Assembly (NCBI RefSeq): GCF_901709675.1
Contig: NC_051088.1
Location: 930,001 to 994,000, forward strand
Source of the DNA: Syngnathus acus
Taxonomy: Eukaryota; Chordata; Actinopteri; Syngnathiformes; Syngnathidae
Direction: 5' to 3'
Length of the DNA: 64,000 nucleotides
Below the pieces are notes generated by a model. It searched no databases. It saw only the letters and a program-made list of their open reading frames with translations, and was not told where the DNA came from. Positions 10,470 through 21,575 of this stretch are shown here, one piece after another; the stretch's first letter is position 1, and each line of letters starts with the position of its first letter. The translations under genes and the position numbers were made by a program.

Positions 10470-11963
10470 TTAGAACTTTCCTCTTTCACCTATTAGTGCA
10501 ATTAAAGCTCCTCCCTGAGTTCCTTCATCCGGGAGATTGCCAAGGGAAGCATCACTAAAGACAGCTAAACTCAAAGCATCACTCCTCCCCAAGTATTGGA
10601 ACTTAAGTGTGACCTTTTCTGACTTCAATTTGCGGATGTTGTTCACTTCATGAATCGACTGAATAGAAGCATTTTTAATGTTAGCCAGGCTGCATGCATC
10701 AAACATTACATCAGGGCTTGTTTGTTTGGCAACCCATAATAGTTGTCCTATTTTTGACCTAAGCTGCTCTGTCTCAGTTTTGTTCAAAAGAGCATCTCTT
10801 TGGACAGCTCGAGCTGCCTGCAAAAGAACTGGCTGCAGATTTTCAATGTAGCTGTGTTGATGTACAAGCACCTGATCACCTACAGTTGTAATGTCCATGC
10901 CCACGTAAGAAAAACTCTCATGTTCTTCACACCTAACATGAAAAGTAGCCTTGAGTTCAGAAATTACATTTTTTTCATAATGCTCTGACCCTGCCCAGAG
11001 AAAATCAACTACATGGCCTGCTTGTACACCCACAACTTGAGAATCTTCATTTTGCCAAAAGAAAATTGCTGGGTCAACTCTGGACATTCTACTACCAGTT
11101 TTTAACATTAGGTCCTTGACCTTGTTGTACCAGTTGAGGGAGGCATCTGCAAGGCCGTAGACACATTTCTTGAGTTTCCAGAGTACATTGTCCACACCTG
11201 CCTCATGCAGGGGACAGATGTAAATGTCCCTTGAACGTTCCATTCCTTATAAAAAAATAGATTTAATATCAATAGAATGAACCTTCCACTTGTTTTGACT
11301 GTCAATAGCTAGGAGCACTCTGAGTGACTCTGATGCACAAATAGGGGAGTCTTTTTGTAAGTCTTGAATCTTCATTTCCTCAAAACCACTTGCAACAAGC
11401 CGTGCCTTTGGTACAACACCATTTACTGTATCTTTCAACGTACAGACCCATCTTGTAGAAGCACATGTTTGACCTTTGTTTAGAACTTCCTCAAAAACAT
11501 TATTATTTTTCCAATTCTCAATTTCTTGCTGTTTGGCATTTTCAAAAGATATGTCTTTAGCAATAAGAACATCTGCATCCATATTATCTGACTCCATGAG
11601 CAGATTGTCAACTTGTGAGATGTCTAATGCCTGACTCTGTCCCTCACTATCATTAGGTTCAAAATATTGTACATTGTACCAATTTTTGTACTGCCCTTTT
11701 GCTTTCCCTGCTCTGCTTAAAACTCTGGCACTGCATTGTACACCATCACTGTTTGTAAATGTGATTGTCTGTCCTGTTTTAAGCTTTAAATCACAAGTTA
11801 CATTACTTTCTGTTTCAGCAGGTGGCACATCTGCTTGACTAGAATTGTCTGTCGCATCATTTTGAATATCAGATACTTCCTCATCTCCATGAGCACTTTC
11901 AATATCATAGATGTCAGATACATTTCCTGTCATTCTCAGCATCTGTTTTATTTTCAGGAGCAT
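10470..11963 (-). pseudogene. Copia reverse transcriptase and RNase H
   Basis: Two same-frame ORFs (11963-11247, 11243-10470) are separated by a single in-frame TAA at 11246-11244. The first carries RWVCTLKDTVNGVVPKARLV and ends KVHSIDIKSIFL; the second carries CVYGLADASLNWYNKVKD and RSKIGQLLWVAKQTSPDVMF. These are RVT_2 blocks of Ty1/copia. The active-site block reads GHVVDFLWAGS where a VDD is expected, so one catalytic Asp is lost. The RNase H start (AVFSDASLGN) is cut off at the hAT insertion. Confidence 0.85.
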
Positions 11964-12105
11964 CTTGAATTTCTGTTATTTTTTCATCAACAACTTTATT
12001 CAACCGAGACTGGTGTGTACGTACCAGAAGACCTCCATGCCTGATAAACACCACAGACCCCAGGAAGAGTAGCGCTGGCATTGCCATAGCTAATGGGGAT
12101 CCTAA

Positions 12106-12147
12106 ATAAAACAAACAAACAAACAAACAAACAAACAAACAAACAAA
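12106..12147. repeat. (CAAA)n microsatellite
   Basis: About ten CAAA units lie in the copia integrase-RT spacer. Confidence 0.9.
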
Positions 12148-12241
12148 CCCATCCTGTCCAATAACTATGGCTGGGCCCTTCCACTCTGTCATGTCAGCTC
12201 GTTTGTAGAACACTTTGTCTCCTTTCTCATACTTTTCATCT

Positions 12242-13021
12242 GTGGGTATCTGTTAACGTAGTGCTCTTCTTATTCTTTCAGAACATTCTACCTCAGTGAA
12301 AGCTCTCCTGGCTGCATGTAATGCTGATAGTGCTGACCTCCTCTAGTGCTCAGTGTATTTCCCTCCAAAGCAGGTAGTTGATCAACTAAAACAGAAGGGA
12401 GATAGGGTTTTGACCAAGGACAAGCTGGTGTGGACTGTAACCGTGCACATTAATCAGACTGTTTTTAGCCATAAGAGCCCAGTCTAAAGCAGTTTGCCAC
12501 CCACACCCATTTTCCTTTTTGACCTTTAAGATGATTTCTGTCAGTGTCATGGTGTGTCTCTCCAACAGTCCATTGCTTCACGGACTGTATGCTGCTGTGG
12601 TCTTTGTCTCGATGTTGAAGTTTTCTTCCATGTCTCTTATCTCTTCATTGTTGAACTCTCTTCAGTTGTTACTGTAGATCCGTTTTGGTGCTCTATGGAC
12701 ACTTATCCAAGAATGAATGAAAGAGTTTACTATCTCTGATGGCTTCTTGGTCCTGACAATGTTTCCTGCGCTGAACCGTGTGAAGTGGTCAATGATGTGC
12801 AGGTACCATACAACAGGCTCCAGCTCATGAAGATCCATTGCCACAGTCTCATTGTACTCCGAAGCCAGGGGCAAACCAACTTGGCTTGGGTTTGGTCCAA
12901 CTGTATTTTTGGCATATTTCACAATTTTTGATAATCTCCTGTAGGATGACAGGACAGTCCTGATCATTATTTCCAGAGCTTTGGATGAGTTTCTGTAATC
13001 TGTCTGTAGAGGCATGCCCAA
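12242..13021 (-). pseudogene. Copia integrase remnant
   Basis: The ORF at 13021-12662 holds the pre-integrase end (LSKIVKYAKNTVG) and the start of the catalytic core, with VAMDLHELEPVVWYLHIID and IDHFTRFSAGNIVRTKKP. The first catalytic Asp is in the AMDLHE block. The rest towards 12242 is in several frames (RIYSNN is followed by a break). It is non-functional. Confidence 0.7.
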
Positions 13022-13026
13022 ATTGT

Positions 13027-13602
13027 TTATGTAGTTTCAGCTTTACCCTTTTCCTTCTTGGACATGTCTGCAGTTACAACTAGGACATCATCTTGTTCAC
13101 AGCTTTCTCCTAAATGTACTACATCTCTAATGTCCACACAATAGCGACCAGAACTGGTGAGCTCAAGAGGCACCTGTTGCTTGAACATTTCCACTTTGTC
13201 ATTCTCCATGTCCAACACAGTTCCTGCTCTTTTAAGACACATTTTGCTCAAAAGAAGAGGAATATCAACTGGGACCACTTCAATTTCAATGTGACATTTA
13301 GTTTGTCCTATTTTTGCTGGAATTGTCACTTTTTTATTGGAATACACAACCTGACCGTCTCCAAATTTGAATGGCCGAAAGCTGGAAGATTCAGTCTGCA
13401 TCATTTTTTCTATTTGTCTCTTACTTAGATCCTTCATATAGTTGTCCAGCCACTTTTGGCCACAGACCGTGCGTGTACATGCAGTGTCTATGATAGCAGA
13501 TCCTAAAGATTCAGTTCTGAAGATCTCTGAGTCTGTTATTGTCGCTTTAGTGAACAGAGTTATGTTACACTCTTCCACATTCTCATCTTCAGTCAACTTC
13601 AC
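13027..13602 (-). pseudogene. Copia protease region
   Basis: A 191-residue open frame contains AIIDTACTRTVCGQKWLDNY, the copia aspartic-protease motif with D-T-A. The gag zinc knuckle lies just upstream. The catalytic triplet is intact. Confidence 0.8.
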
Positions 13603-14330
13603 TTCGTTTTGTTGGTGAGGACAGTCTTTAGCCCAGTGGTACGTGCTCTGACAGATGGCGCATCTGGTCCGCCTACCATACTTGTCGAGTGGGTTGGTTC
13701 CCTGCTGTGACTGCTGTCTGGGGATATCGCGCTGGGACGATAAGCCGCTCCTCCGCTTACAACGCCCTGTCGGTCTTTGCTCCGTGACGAACGCGGCATC
13801 TTGACTTTCACCCCCGTTGTATGTTTAACTTCCTGTCTTCCCTCCAAAAATCCGTTTTAACGTAGACTTCATGGACACAAAAGTGAGCTCCGTGCACGCG
13901 GTCAGAGCGAGCTGTCTGGCTTTCTCCTCCAGGCACGCTGTGTCCAAAAGCTTGAAAGCGAGCACCGCATCTGGTAGCGTCATCTTGTACCTCTTCATGC
14001 GATTATATCTTTGCTCAATAGTCCTCCATGGACACGGCATTGTCTTTAGCTACTGAGTCAAAATACGAGTAGGCTTCATAAGCACGGTCCTTTTCTTCTC
14101 TCAGAAACACTGCATCTAGTTTTGTCAGAAAAGTTTCCATGTGCAGGTCTTCTGCGGGTATTTCAAGCGCCGTATCTCTGGTTCTTCCCTCGAGCCCGAG
14201 TGCCACTGCAAGGGCTTGCTTTTTCTTGTCCAACTCCGTAACAAGTCTCCAAATACTAACTTCATTTTTCCAGCACTCCTATGGTCGTGCTTCATCAAAC
14301 TTTGGTGGTACTCCATAATTGGAAACCATT
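13599..14330 (-). pseudogene. Copia gag with zinc knuckle
   Basis: Pieces in at least two frames give a UBN2-type gag (ALEIPAEDLHMETFLTKLDA, YNRMKRYKMTLPDAVLAFKL, LTACTELTFVSMKSTLKRIF). Near 13665-13620 the knuckle CAICQSTYHWAKDC fits CX2CX4HX4C exactly. Frameshifts near 14230 and 14040 destroy the frame. Confidence 0.75.
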
Positions 14331-14341
14331 CTCTGCTACCA
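14331..14341 (-). other. Copia primer binding site
   Basis: TGGTAGCAGAG on the minus strand abuts the end of the 5' LTR. It is close to the usual copia site that pairs with initiator methionine tRNA. Confidence 0.75.
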
Positions 14342-14491
14342 TGTAAATTCCAATACACGACGAAATTTGTCATAGACACATTTATTTGGCCACGTTTTTC
14401 ACTCAACCGCACTCACCGACACAACAGCAAAAAGTAGCAACACTTCCCTGTCCGCCCCCTTACCCACAATGCATTGCATCGGAAGTTAACA
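14342..14491 (-). repeat. Copia 5' LTR
   Basis: This is the 150-base partner of 204-353. On the minus strand it begins TGTTAACTTCCG and ends GGAATTTACA. With no TATA box obvious in 150 bases its promoter cannot be pointed out. Confidence 0.9.
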
Positions 14492-14548
14492 ATTATGATG
14501 ATGATTGCTGACGATTTATGATGATTGATAATGATGAACTGTTTGCAG

Positions 14549-14687
14549 CACGCAATGGACACGCTGGGCTTCACGCCTGAGGAGAAGTATGGCTGTTACA
14601 AGCTTGTCGGTGCCATCATGCACTTTGGAAACATGAAGTTCAAGAAGAAGCAACGAGAGGAGCAGGCTGAAGCTGACGGCACTGAAA
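14549..14687 (+). CDS. myh7b: Myosin heavy chain exon (canonical exon 12, 139 bp)
   Basis: This follows gtttgcag and ends before gtacta, entering in phase 0 and leaving after one base. It encodes [40 protein letters not shown] and EADGTE, the region after the upper 50K core. The length of 139 bp is that of the canonical exon. Only about 52 bases of original intron remain upstream, between the copia target duplication and the splice acceptor. Confidence 0.95.
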
Positions 14688-14960
14688 GTACTACATCTGT
14701 CTTTCATCTGAACACACAAACTACATTTTTTTCTTGTTCAGCGTGGGGCACATGCTGATCTCATTGATGAATATTCCCACATTGGATGAGAAATCTCATA
14801 AAACCTCCCAAGTATGACTTCAAAGTAAACAATCATGATGGACAAAGAAGCGACAGTTTTTGGGTTTTTTTAGCAGAAAGTGCCATAAAATGAAAAAAAA
14901 AAACATTGGTCAAAAGTGTGGAGACAGTAGGAGCATGGACTTTCTGTTGCGCCATGACTG

Positions 14961-15085
14961 TGATGTATGTATGTATGTATGTATGTATGTATGTATGTAT
15001 GTATGTATGTATGAATGGACGGATTATGTAATTAATTAATAAATTAATAAATAAATAAATTAATCAATCAATCAATCAATCAATC
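14961..15085. repeat. (ATGT)n and AT-rich tetranucleotide microsatellites
   Basis: A run of about 13 ATGT units (14961-15012) is followed by (AATT/AAAT)n and (AATC)n runs. They fill most of the 443-base intron 14688-15130, in which nothing else was recognised. Confidence 0.9.
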
Positions 15086-15130
15086 ATATGTTTGATCTAA
15101 CGCTTGTTAGTATGTTGCTAACCTGTGCAG

Positions 15131-15249
15131 GTATGGACAAGGCAGCCTATTTGATGGGCATTAGTTCTGCTGACTTGCTGAAAGGCCTCCTGAATCCTCG
15201 AGTCAAAGTAGGCAATGAATCCATCGTGAAAGGTCAGACAGTGGAGCAG
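15131..15249 (+). CDS. myh7b: Myosin heavy chain exon (canonical exon 13, 119 bp)
   Basis: It encodes [20 protein letters not shown] and [19 protein letters not shown]. The PRVKVGNE block is the cardiomyopathy loop at the actin interface in sarcomeric myosins. It begins after cctgtgcag and ends CAG before gtaaat. Length and phase match the canonical exon. Confidence 0.95.
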
Positions 15250-15318
15250 GTAAATTCCTTCAGTTCCTGAGTCAATACAGAAGCATCCTGTGTGCGTCAT
15301 GTGAGTGGCTGTGTGCAG

Positions 15319-15468
15319 GTGTACTTTGCTGTGGCTGCTCTGGCCAAGGCCACGTACGACCGCATGTTCAAATGGCTGGTGACCCACATCAATGTGTCCT
15401 TGTACACATCACTGCCTCGACAGTACTTCATTGGTGTGCTGGACATTGCTGGCTTTGAGATCTTTGAG
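15319..15468 (+). CDS. myh7b: Myosin heavy chain exon (canonical exon 14, 150 bp, switch II)
   Basis: It encodes [20 protein letters not shown] and then [23 protein letters not shown] is the switch II nucleotide-binding loop, with all key residues present, so the ATPase site looks competent. It is bounded by gtgtgcag and gtacat and separated from the previous exon by a 69-base intron. Confidence 0.96.
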
Positions 15469-16279
15469 GTACATATGACGTACAGTGTTGCCACAGCTAT
15501 CTTGAAAAAGTAACTTCTTTACTTTAGTGATTACTTCATTTCAATAGTAATTTAGTTACAAATTACTTTATTAGTTACTTACAGCAGATGCCGACAAGTC
15601 AGCTTAACATAAAAATGACAAGTGGTTTTGCCAATAATTTATTAGAAGTGCATTTTTTTAATAGTCATGTTTAAAAATAAGATTTTGATTAAAGAAAAGA
15701 CAGTCTTTTTGACTTAACTGAATCATTCTGGGTTTTGTTTTATTCCTCAACATAAGTGGGCTACACTCTTATTTATATCTATATATATCTTTTATTTATT
15801 TATTTTATTATTTATTAATTAAGTGTTGCTAGTCTTTACTAACTCATAGATAATATAACAAAATTGAGACTCCACCTGCATTAGTCGCAGCTCTTTTTCA
15901 CACAATGTACAAGACTTGGTAAGCTTTGTACTGTGCTGCAACTCCAAAGGTTTCCTTGAATTTGATGTAGTTTTTCTGTGCAATATCTATGCAATGTTTA
16001 ACTAGACGCTGAAGGGAACATTTATTTGATTTTAGTTTAAATACAATAAAACCCCATGGTTTTCACTCCTGTGCACTGCCATTGACCTTGTTCTCATGGT
16101 TCCATTTTCTGTCTGCTCCCGTTAACTTTTGCTTCCATTTGTGCCGTATCATGTGTTTAGTCATGAAAATTATTTACCTCTGGCCAGAATCCAGTGAGCC
16201 CAATAAAACCTGTGGGTCTGCCAAAAAATGTTCACTTCGACTGGTCAACTCATTCAACACTCTTTTGCTTCTTATGTAG
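15469..16279 (+). other. AT-rich intron, nothing recognised
   Basis: This 811-base intron is AT-rich with a tract of TATATAT and ATTTATTT at 15770-15825. No transposon end, ORF or conserved block was recognised. Confidence 0.6.
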
Positions 16280-16486
<207 letters not shown>

Positions 16487-16539
16487 TGACTTCAGGAACA
16501 ACCATCCATGCCTATAATGTCATGTTTTTTCCTCGTGTC

Positions 16540-16770
16540 TTAAATCACAATCCTAACATCATGCATAACATGTCTAATGTCTGGTCCCAAGGTTATCTCC
16601 TAACATCTTGTCTTAATATCGTGTCCTTACATCTTGTTCAAGTTGTCAGGACCAGGTGAAGGCAGGACTCAGGCGCAGAAATGGATTAGCCATCAAGGCA
16701 GAAAATCTCCTAACATCATGTGTTAATATTTTGTCCTAACATTGTGTCCTAACATCTTGTCCTAAAGTTG
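16540..16770 (+). repeat. Degenerate minisatellite with TAACATCTTGTCC units
   Basis: About ten imperfect copies of a 13-16 base unit (TAACATCTTGTCCT-like) occur here, with two copies of an inserted segment (CAGGACTCAGGCGCAGA-) at 16660 and 16785. Similar units reappear at 21355-21430 after the transposon block. Confidence 0.6.
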
Positions 16771-17440
16771 ACAGGACCTAGTGAATTGAGGACTCAGGCG
16801 CAGAGATGGATTGGCCATCACTGCAGCGATTTATTTAAATCAAGGAAACAAAACATCTCAAACTGAGGAAAATCAGGGGCTGCAAAAGTTCAAACAAAAG
16901 GTGCTCTAAAAGGGAGAGTTCTTAGCAAAGTACAAAGTACATAGACAAACAACAAACTCCTCCTCGTCACAAAAGTTAGCTGTCTTTAATTTCTTCATAC
17001 ACTCAGTTCAGGTAGTCGGGCTAAGGAGTTATTCCATTTCATGAGGTCTTGTGTCATGTTAGTGTTGTGTAGATTTGTGTGTGTGTGTGTGTGTGTGTGC
17101 GTGCGTGCGTGCGTATGTATGTATGTATGTATGTATATGTTTTTGTGTACCCCTCGTCTTGTTGTGCCCAAACCACCGTTGGAGCACCAACTTTTTCCCA
17201 TTCCCAACCTTCACACCCCCGCAGTTAGACCCACTAACCCACACACTCTGCGTAATCCCGGACGTGACGACCTAGTACCGTGGTGGTAAGAGGAGGGTCA
17301 AATAATACATGTAGAGGTGTGGAGCAAAACACACGCACACACACACGAAAGCACACGGACGCAGAGTTCTTTTTAAACTCCAGGTTAAATCAGTGCCGCT
17401 GGTGATCAAGCCACTCTTCCTTGCACTGTAGGTTAATTGA
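16771..17440 (+). repeat. Intronic repeat debris with microsatellites
   Basis: A segment at 16785-16960 resembles the end of an LTR-type repeat (GACAGGACC...GACTCAGGCGCAG). It is followed by (GT)n and (TATG)n at 17076-17140 and (CA)n at 17330-17345. No gene is supported. Confidence 0.5.
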
Positions 17441-17491
17441 GTCACAGACTGGGGCAGGATCTCATTCCCGACCTTGAAATGGCATTCCACC

Positions 17492-18393
17492 CAGTGTTCC
17501 CTCTAAGCTGCGCAATTGCACACTGGTTGCGTAGTCTCTGCGCACAAGAAACTCCATGTTACGCTCAAAATAAAATTCGGCATAAACTGATTGATTAATA
17601 TCTAATGTTAGACAATCTAATTAAGTGGACGAATGAGTTTCTTTCTGTGCCTTTTTGTCGTGTAAATCAGTAATTGACAGGTGTCCAGCCAATGATATGA
17701 TACGGTTCACTTCCGCTACATAGCCAATCATAGGATTGACAGTGCCTGAACATGTGTCCTGCCCATTCGTGCCGCACAGGTTAGCTAGTTAACGACAGTG
17801 CGGCAGTCAAGCGATGCAAATGCAAAATTTGCTAATCATGGCGAAACGAATGAGCAGTGACACATCCACTCGCTAAGCCAAAATAAATAAGAGATGCGGC
17901 AGTTCTTTTAAGATTGAATGGCTGTTGGAGTGTGTGCAAGTACAAGAGGAAACGGTGAAACTGGGTGAGATTTTCTCTTTTTCGAATGAGAAAGGTCTCC
18001 TCTGCAAAACATGCGGTGAAGCCAAAGTGGCGGGCAAGTTTATGGAGGGAAAAATATGGACTGAATGGAAGTTTGGCTACCTCAAGCATCACATTCAGCA
18101 GAAATGTCATTTGAAAGCCGTTGCAATTGTACAAAGACTCATGATGGGACAGGGGATCGGTACATTATTGCGGGAAAGCGCAAAAGACTGAAGAAAAGGA
18201 ATGAGCTGTCACACAAAACAAAATCCGACCCCGAGCAAGTTAAAGTTCTCATTGACATTATTTATTTATTTATTTATGTATTTATTTATTTATTTATTTA
18301 TTTATTTATTCTGGTATTGCACACAGTGATCCACAGTGTGCACAGGGAGCTTGTGTGTTTGCACAGACACTTGAAAAATTAGAGGGAACTCTG
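17492..18393 (+). mobile_element. Non-autonomous hAT element, family with CAGTGTTCCCTCTAA ends
   Basis: The ends CAGTGTTCCCTCTAAG and TTAGAGGGAACTCTG are inverted repeats, and the 8-bp duplication ATTCCACC (17484-17491, 18394-18401) is perfect. It contains part of a transposase N-terminus with a zinc-binding stretch (LLCKTCGEAKVAGKF and YLKHHIQQKCHLKAV, 17925-18191) and an (ATTT)n run. A fragment of the same family is at 42144. Confidence 0.9.
18258..18310. repeat. (ATTT)n microsatellite
   Basis: About thirteen ATTT units, one with a G, lie inside the hAT element. Confidence 0.9.
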
Positions 18394-19474
18394 ATTCCAC
18401 CTGTTTCTGAGTGACGAGTGAGATTCCATCCCAGCCGCTTCACACGCGGCTGTGAATTGCTCCAGTCAGAGTTAGAGATCAAGGCTTTAAGAAGCCAACA
18501 GCACCACATCATCTGCAAAAAACAGAGATGCACTACTGAGGTCGCCACACCGGAACTCTTCAACGCATTGGCTGTGTCTAGAAATTTGTGAAAAAGGGCA
18601 ACCTTGGCGGAGTCCAACCCTCACCAGAAATGAATTCGACTTACTGCTGGAAATGAGGACAAAATTGTGACATCGGTTATATAGGGACCAAACCGCCCTT
18701 ATCAAGGGGCTGGGTACCCCATACTCTCGTAGCAGCTCTCCAGAATTTCCCAATGGACACGGTCGAACGCCTTCTCCAAGTCCACAAAACACACGTAGAC
18801 TGGTTTGGCCAACTCCCATGCAAACCTGGGAACCTGCTGAGGATGTATAGCTGGTCCATGCTTTTCCATGGCCAGGGCAAAAACCACATTGCTCATACTG
18901 AATGTGAGATTTCACCTCCCGACCGATGCTCCTCTCCAGCTCACCTGAATATGTAGACCTTGCCAGGGAGGCTGACAAGTGTGATTCTTCTGTAATTAGA
19001 ACACACCCTCCAGTCCCCCTTCTTAAAAAGGGGGACCACCACAATCTGCAATCCAGAGGCACTGTCCTCGATGTCCACACAATTTTGAAGAGGTATGTCA
19101 GCCAGGACAGCCCCACAACATCCAGAGACTTCAGGAAATCCGGGCAGATCTCGTCTTCAGATCTTGCCACCAAGGAGCTTTTCAACCACCTCAGTAACTT
19201 CAACTCCAGAGATAGGAGAACCTACCAGAGTCCCCCAGCTCTGTTTTGGCGATAGAAGGCGTGTCGGTGGAATTGAGGTGGTATTAGCCCCACTGTCTCA
19301 CAACGTCTCGAGTCGAGGTCAACAGCACCCCATCTCCACTATACTACACAATGTTGATGGTGAGACAACGTATGGAGGACTAGAATTTCCTCAAAGCCAT
19401 CTGGAAATCGTTTTTCATAGCCTCACTGAACTCCCACCCACGCCCAAGTTTTTTCTTCAGCGACACTGCGTTCC

Positions 19475-19835
19475 TAGGCTCGGTGGCGCTCTGGGTAGCA
19501 CGTCCGCCTCACAGTTAGGAGGGTATGGGTTCGATTCCACCTCCGGCCCTCCCTGTGTGGAGTTTGCATGTTCTCCCCGGGCCCGCGTGGGTTTTCTCCG
19601 GGCTCTCCGGTTTCCTCCCACATCCCAAAAACATGCTTGGTAGGCCGATTGAAGACTCCAAATTGTCCCTAGGTGTGAGTGCGAGTGCAAATGGTTGTTT
19701 GTCTCTGTGTGCCCTGCGATTGGCTGGCAACCGGTTCAGGGTGTCCCCCGCCCACTGCCCGTTGACGGCTGGGATAGGCTCCAGCACTCCCGCGACCCCC
19801 GTGGGGACTAAGCGGTTCAGAAAATGGATGGATGG
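19475..19835 (+). mobile_element. tRNA-derived SINE, full length
   Basis: The tRNA-like head has an A-box-like GGTAGCACGTCCG and a perfect B box GGGTTCGATTCC (about 19527-19539). The body is one common in fish genomes, and the element ends in GGATGGATGG. A 12-13 base target duplication (G)ACACTGCGTTCC flanks it (19463-19474, 19836-19847). It was inserted in Rex3 copy 2. A minus-strand relative is at 57310-57628. Confidence 0.9.
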
Positions 19836-21290
19836 ACACTGCGTTCCGCTTGGCCATCCAGTAGCTGTCAGCTGCCTCCAGAGTCCCACAGGCCAAAAGT
19901 GCCCGATAGGACTCCTTCTTCAGCTTGACGACATCCCTTACCACCAGTGGCTACCAATGGGTTTGGAGATTGCCGCTATGACTACATCATGGCCATAGTT
20001 CCAGTCAGCTGCCTCAACAATGGAGGCATAGAACATGGTCACTCAGACTCTATGTCCCCCGCCTCCCCCGGGACGTCGGCAAAGCTCTGCTGAAGGTGGA
20101 AGTTGAAACTTTCTGACAGACGTTCTTACCAAACCCTCACAATACGTTTGGGTCTGCAGGGTCGGACCGGCATCTTTCCCCACCATCAGAGCCAACACAC
20201 CACCATGTTGTGATCAGTTGACAGCTCCACCCCTCTCTCAAATGTCCAAAACATGCGGCCACAAATCCGATGACATGACGACAAAGTCCATCATCAAAAT
20301 GCAGCCAAGAGTGTCCTGGTGCCAAGTGGACATCCTTATGGCTGAACATGGTGTTTGTTATAGACAATCCATGTTGAGCACAGAAGTCCAATAACGAACA
20401 CAATTCAGGTTCAGATTGCGGGTATGTTCCTCCCAATCAAACCCCTTCAGGTCTCGTTGTCATTGGCCACGTAAGGATTGATGTCTTCCAGCAGACTGAT
20501 GGAGTCCCCAGGGGAGCACTCTCCAGCACACCCTTCAAGGACTCCAAAAAGGGTGGGTACTCTGAACTATTGTTTGGTGCATACGCACAAAGAACAGTCA
20601 GGACCCGATACCCCACCCGAAAGCAGTGCGAGCCTACCCTCTCGTCCACCAGGGTGAACTCCAATGTATAGGCCCCAAGTAGGGGGGCAATTAGTATGCC
20701 CACACCTGTTCTGCACCTCTCACCGTGGGCAACTCCAGAGTGGAAGAGTTTCCAACTATTTTCAAGAGGAGGCTGTGTGTGGAAGCAAGCCTGACTATTT
20801 CTAGTCTGAACCGCTCTGCCTCTCACACCAGCTAAGGCTCCATCCCTGCCAGAGGTGAAATTCCATGCCCCTCGAGCTAATTTCTGCAGCCAGGGATCGG
20901 ACCGCCAACTATGACCACAGTCCAACTCACAAAGCACGTTTGGCCCCTTCCACAGATGGTGAGCCCATGAAAAGGGAGACCCATATTGCCATTTTGGGCT
21001 GAGCCTGGCCAGGTCCCATGGGTACAGGCCCGGCCACCAGGTGCTCCCCATCGAGCCCATCCTCCAGGCTCCAGAGTGACCCGCCCCGTGACCCGCGTCC
21101 GGGAAAAGGAAAATGTCTATTTGTATTTTTCTTAACAAGGGATCTGTGAGCCGTGCTTTGTCTGGTCCCTCGCCTTGGACCTGTTTTCCATGGGTGACAC
21201 TTCCAGGGGCACAAAGCCCCAGACAACTTAGCTCCTGGGATCATTGGAATGTCCAAACCCCACCACCACAGTAAGGTGACAGCTCCTGGA

Positions 21291-21450
21291 GGGGATAATG
21301 TAATTCGGCTTCTTTAATTCTTATTTTCATGCATTGGCTCATGCTTTGCATCTTTGTATCTCAACATTTTGTCCTTACATTGTGTCTTAAGGATTTGTTT
21401 CCTTATGTTGTGTCCCAACTGCGTGTTCTGAGGTTGAATGTGCTCAACCT
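21291..21450 (+). repeat. Continuation of the intronic minisatellite
   Basis: Units such as CAACATTTTGTCCTTACATTG resemble those at 16540-16770. The transposon block appears to have split one array. Confidence 0.45.
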
Positions 21451-21451
21451 T

Positions 21452-21507
21452 TTTCATTCATTCATTCATTCATTCATTCATTCATTCATTCATTCATTCA
21501 TTCATTC
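21452..21507. repeat. (ATTC)n microsatellite
   Basis: Fourteen perfect ATTC units. Confidence 0.95.
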
Positions 21508-21575
21508 AATTTCAACACCACGGGGGGTACTGGATCCTATCCCACATCGGGTAAAAGGCAGACTACACACTGAAC

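Larger units (their letters stand above)
199..14496 (-). mobile_element. Ty1/copia LTR retrotransposon with nested insertions
   Basis: Two 150-base LTRs (204-353 and 14342-14491) in direct orientation begin TGTTAAC on the minus strand and end TTTACA. They are flanked by the perfect 5-bp target duplication ATTAT (199-203 and 14492-14496). A methionine-initiator-type primer site lies inside the upstream LTR and a polypurine tract inside the downstream one. Internal minus-strand order is gag, protease, integrase, reverse transcriptase, RNase H, which is the copia order. By hand alignment the LTRs differ at about 13 of 150 positions, so the insertion is old. Later insertions raise the span from roughly 4.6 kb to 14.3 kb. 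It makes up nearly all of the intron between two myosin exons. Confidence 0.9.
17440..21290 (-). mobile_element. Rex3-like LINE, copy 2, 3'-truncated
   Basis: Read on the minus strand, it starts with the same 5' leader as copy 1 (GTCACCTTAC-GTGGTGG at about 21280) and covers the endonuclease and most of the RT. It stops at about 17440 in the block preceding EFKYLGV, so the C-terminus and the tail are gone. It is interrupted by a hAT element (17492-18393) and a SINE (19475-19835). The frame is broken in many places, and it is more diverged than copy 4. Confidence 0.8.

Noticed and set aside
16811-16830. miR-499-like sequence (CATCACTGCA)
   Set aside because: Only ten bases fit the mature sequence on the minus strand and no hairpin partner is near.
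17041-17300. Cysteine-valine-rich ORFs
   Set aside because: They come from GT and TATG microsatellites.
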